This document shows, piece after piece, positions 63,914-64,000 of a stretch of 64,000 nt of DNA. The notes below the pieces were generated by a model that did no database searches, had not been told where the DNA came from, and saw only the letters and a list, made by a program, of their open reading frames with translations. How positions within the stretch are numbered: position 1 is the stretch's first letter; each line of letters opens with the position of its first letter. The DNA comes from Helicoverpa zea. Its lineage: Eukaryota > Arthropoda > Insecta > Lepidoptera > Noctuidae. The stretch covers positions 14,588,001 to 14,652,000 of the forward strand of contig NC_061453.1 in assembly GCF_022581195.2 (NCBI RefSeq). Direction: 5' to 3'. A program made the translations under genes and the position numbers.

Positions 63914-64000
63914 GCTATCATCATCATCATCATATCAGCCAATTGCCTTCCACTGCTGAACTTAGGTTTCCCCCAAGAAACGCCAACCATCCCGGTCAAG
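63914..64000 (-). pseudogene. RTE-like LINE 3' end, cut by the window edge, with a nonsense codon
   Basis: On the minus strand the frame reads LDRDGWRFLGET, a TAA, then VQQWKAIG and TGA at 63935-63937. The related copy at 7160-7246 has GEAYVQQWTAIG, so the TAA replaces the tyrosine codon. A (TGATGA)n tail follows at 63914-63934. The 5' part lies outside the window. Confidence 0.7.

Noticed and set aside
1..64000. CRISPR arrays, bacterial operons, ribosome binding sites
   Set aside because: No spaced direct-repeat array or packed genes were seen; the sequence is an animal nuclear genome.

Overview
This window looks like a gene-poor stretch of a moth nuclear genome, probably a noctuid. The DNA is AT-rich, has no bacterial-style gene packing, and carries many short interspersed repeats that I recognise as widespread in Lepidoptera: LINE 3' ends, tRNA-derived SINEs, TA-flanked MITEs, and the '...TTGGCCGG' and 'CCGAGCC...' type repeats. 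No tRNA or rRNA gene, CRISPR array, operon or virus-like gene cluster was seen. The species call is inference from repeat content.

Only one cellular gene is well supported. On the minus strand, 22066-23471 is the terminal coding exon of a FAM43-family protein: the second half of a PTB domain, then the family signature YRPPLERSKSAPKLGAI, then a long acidic, Ser/Thr-rich tail. It starts at a clear phase-1 splice acceptor, and its 3' UTR probably runs to an overlapping pair of polyadenylation signals at 20953-20962. The exon with the first half of the PTB domain was not found upstream. DNA from 23472 towards the right edge is therefore probably intron and upstream sequence of this gene, possibly very long.

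Layout. 1-20.9 kb: non-coding DNA with repeats, including a 188-bp-arm foldback element (1999-2656), a 769-bp TIR element with many subterminal motifs (10451-11219) and a mariner-like MITE (17437-17674). 20.9-23.5 kb: the FAM43 3' UTR and last exon. 23.5-58.3 kb: presumed intron or upstream DNA with MITEs, LINE tails, several GC/CpG-rich mini-islands (some promoter-like, notably 29731-29899 on the plus strand) and minus-strand sites resembling recursive-splicing ratchet points. 58.3-59.7 kb: a 5'-truncated, stop-interrupted LINE reverse transcriptase next to another repeat. 59.7-64 kb: non-coding DNA ending in a fragment of an RTE-like LINE at the window edge.

No obviously new multi-gene system was found. 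The most testable leads are the recursive-splice candidates inside the presumed FAM43 intron, the isolated core-promoter-like island at 29.7-29.9 kb, and the structured repeats (foldback, subterminal-motif element, inverted MITE pair).
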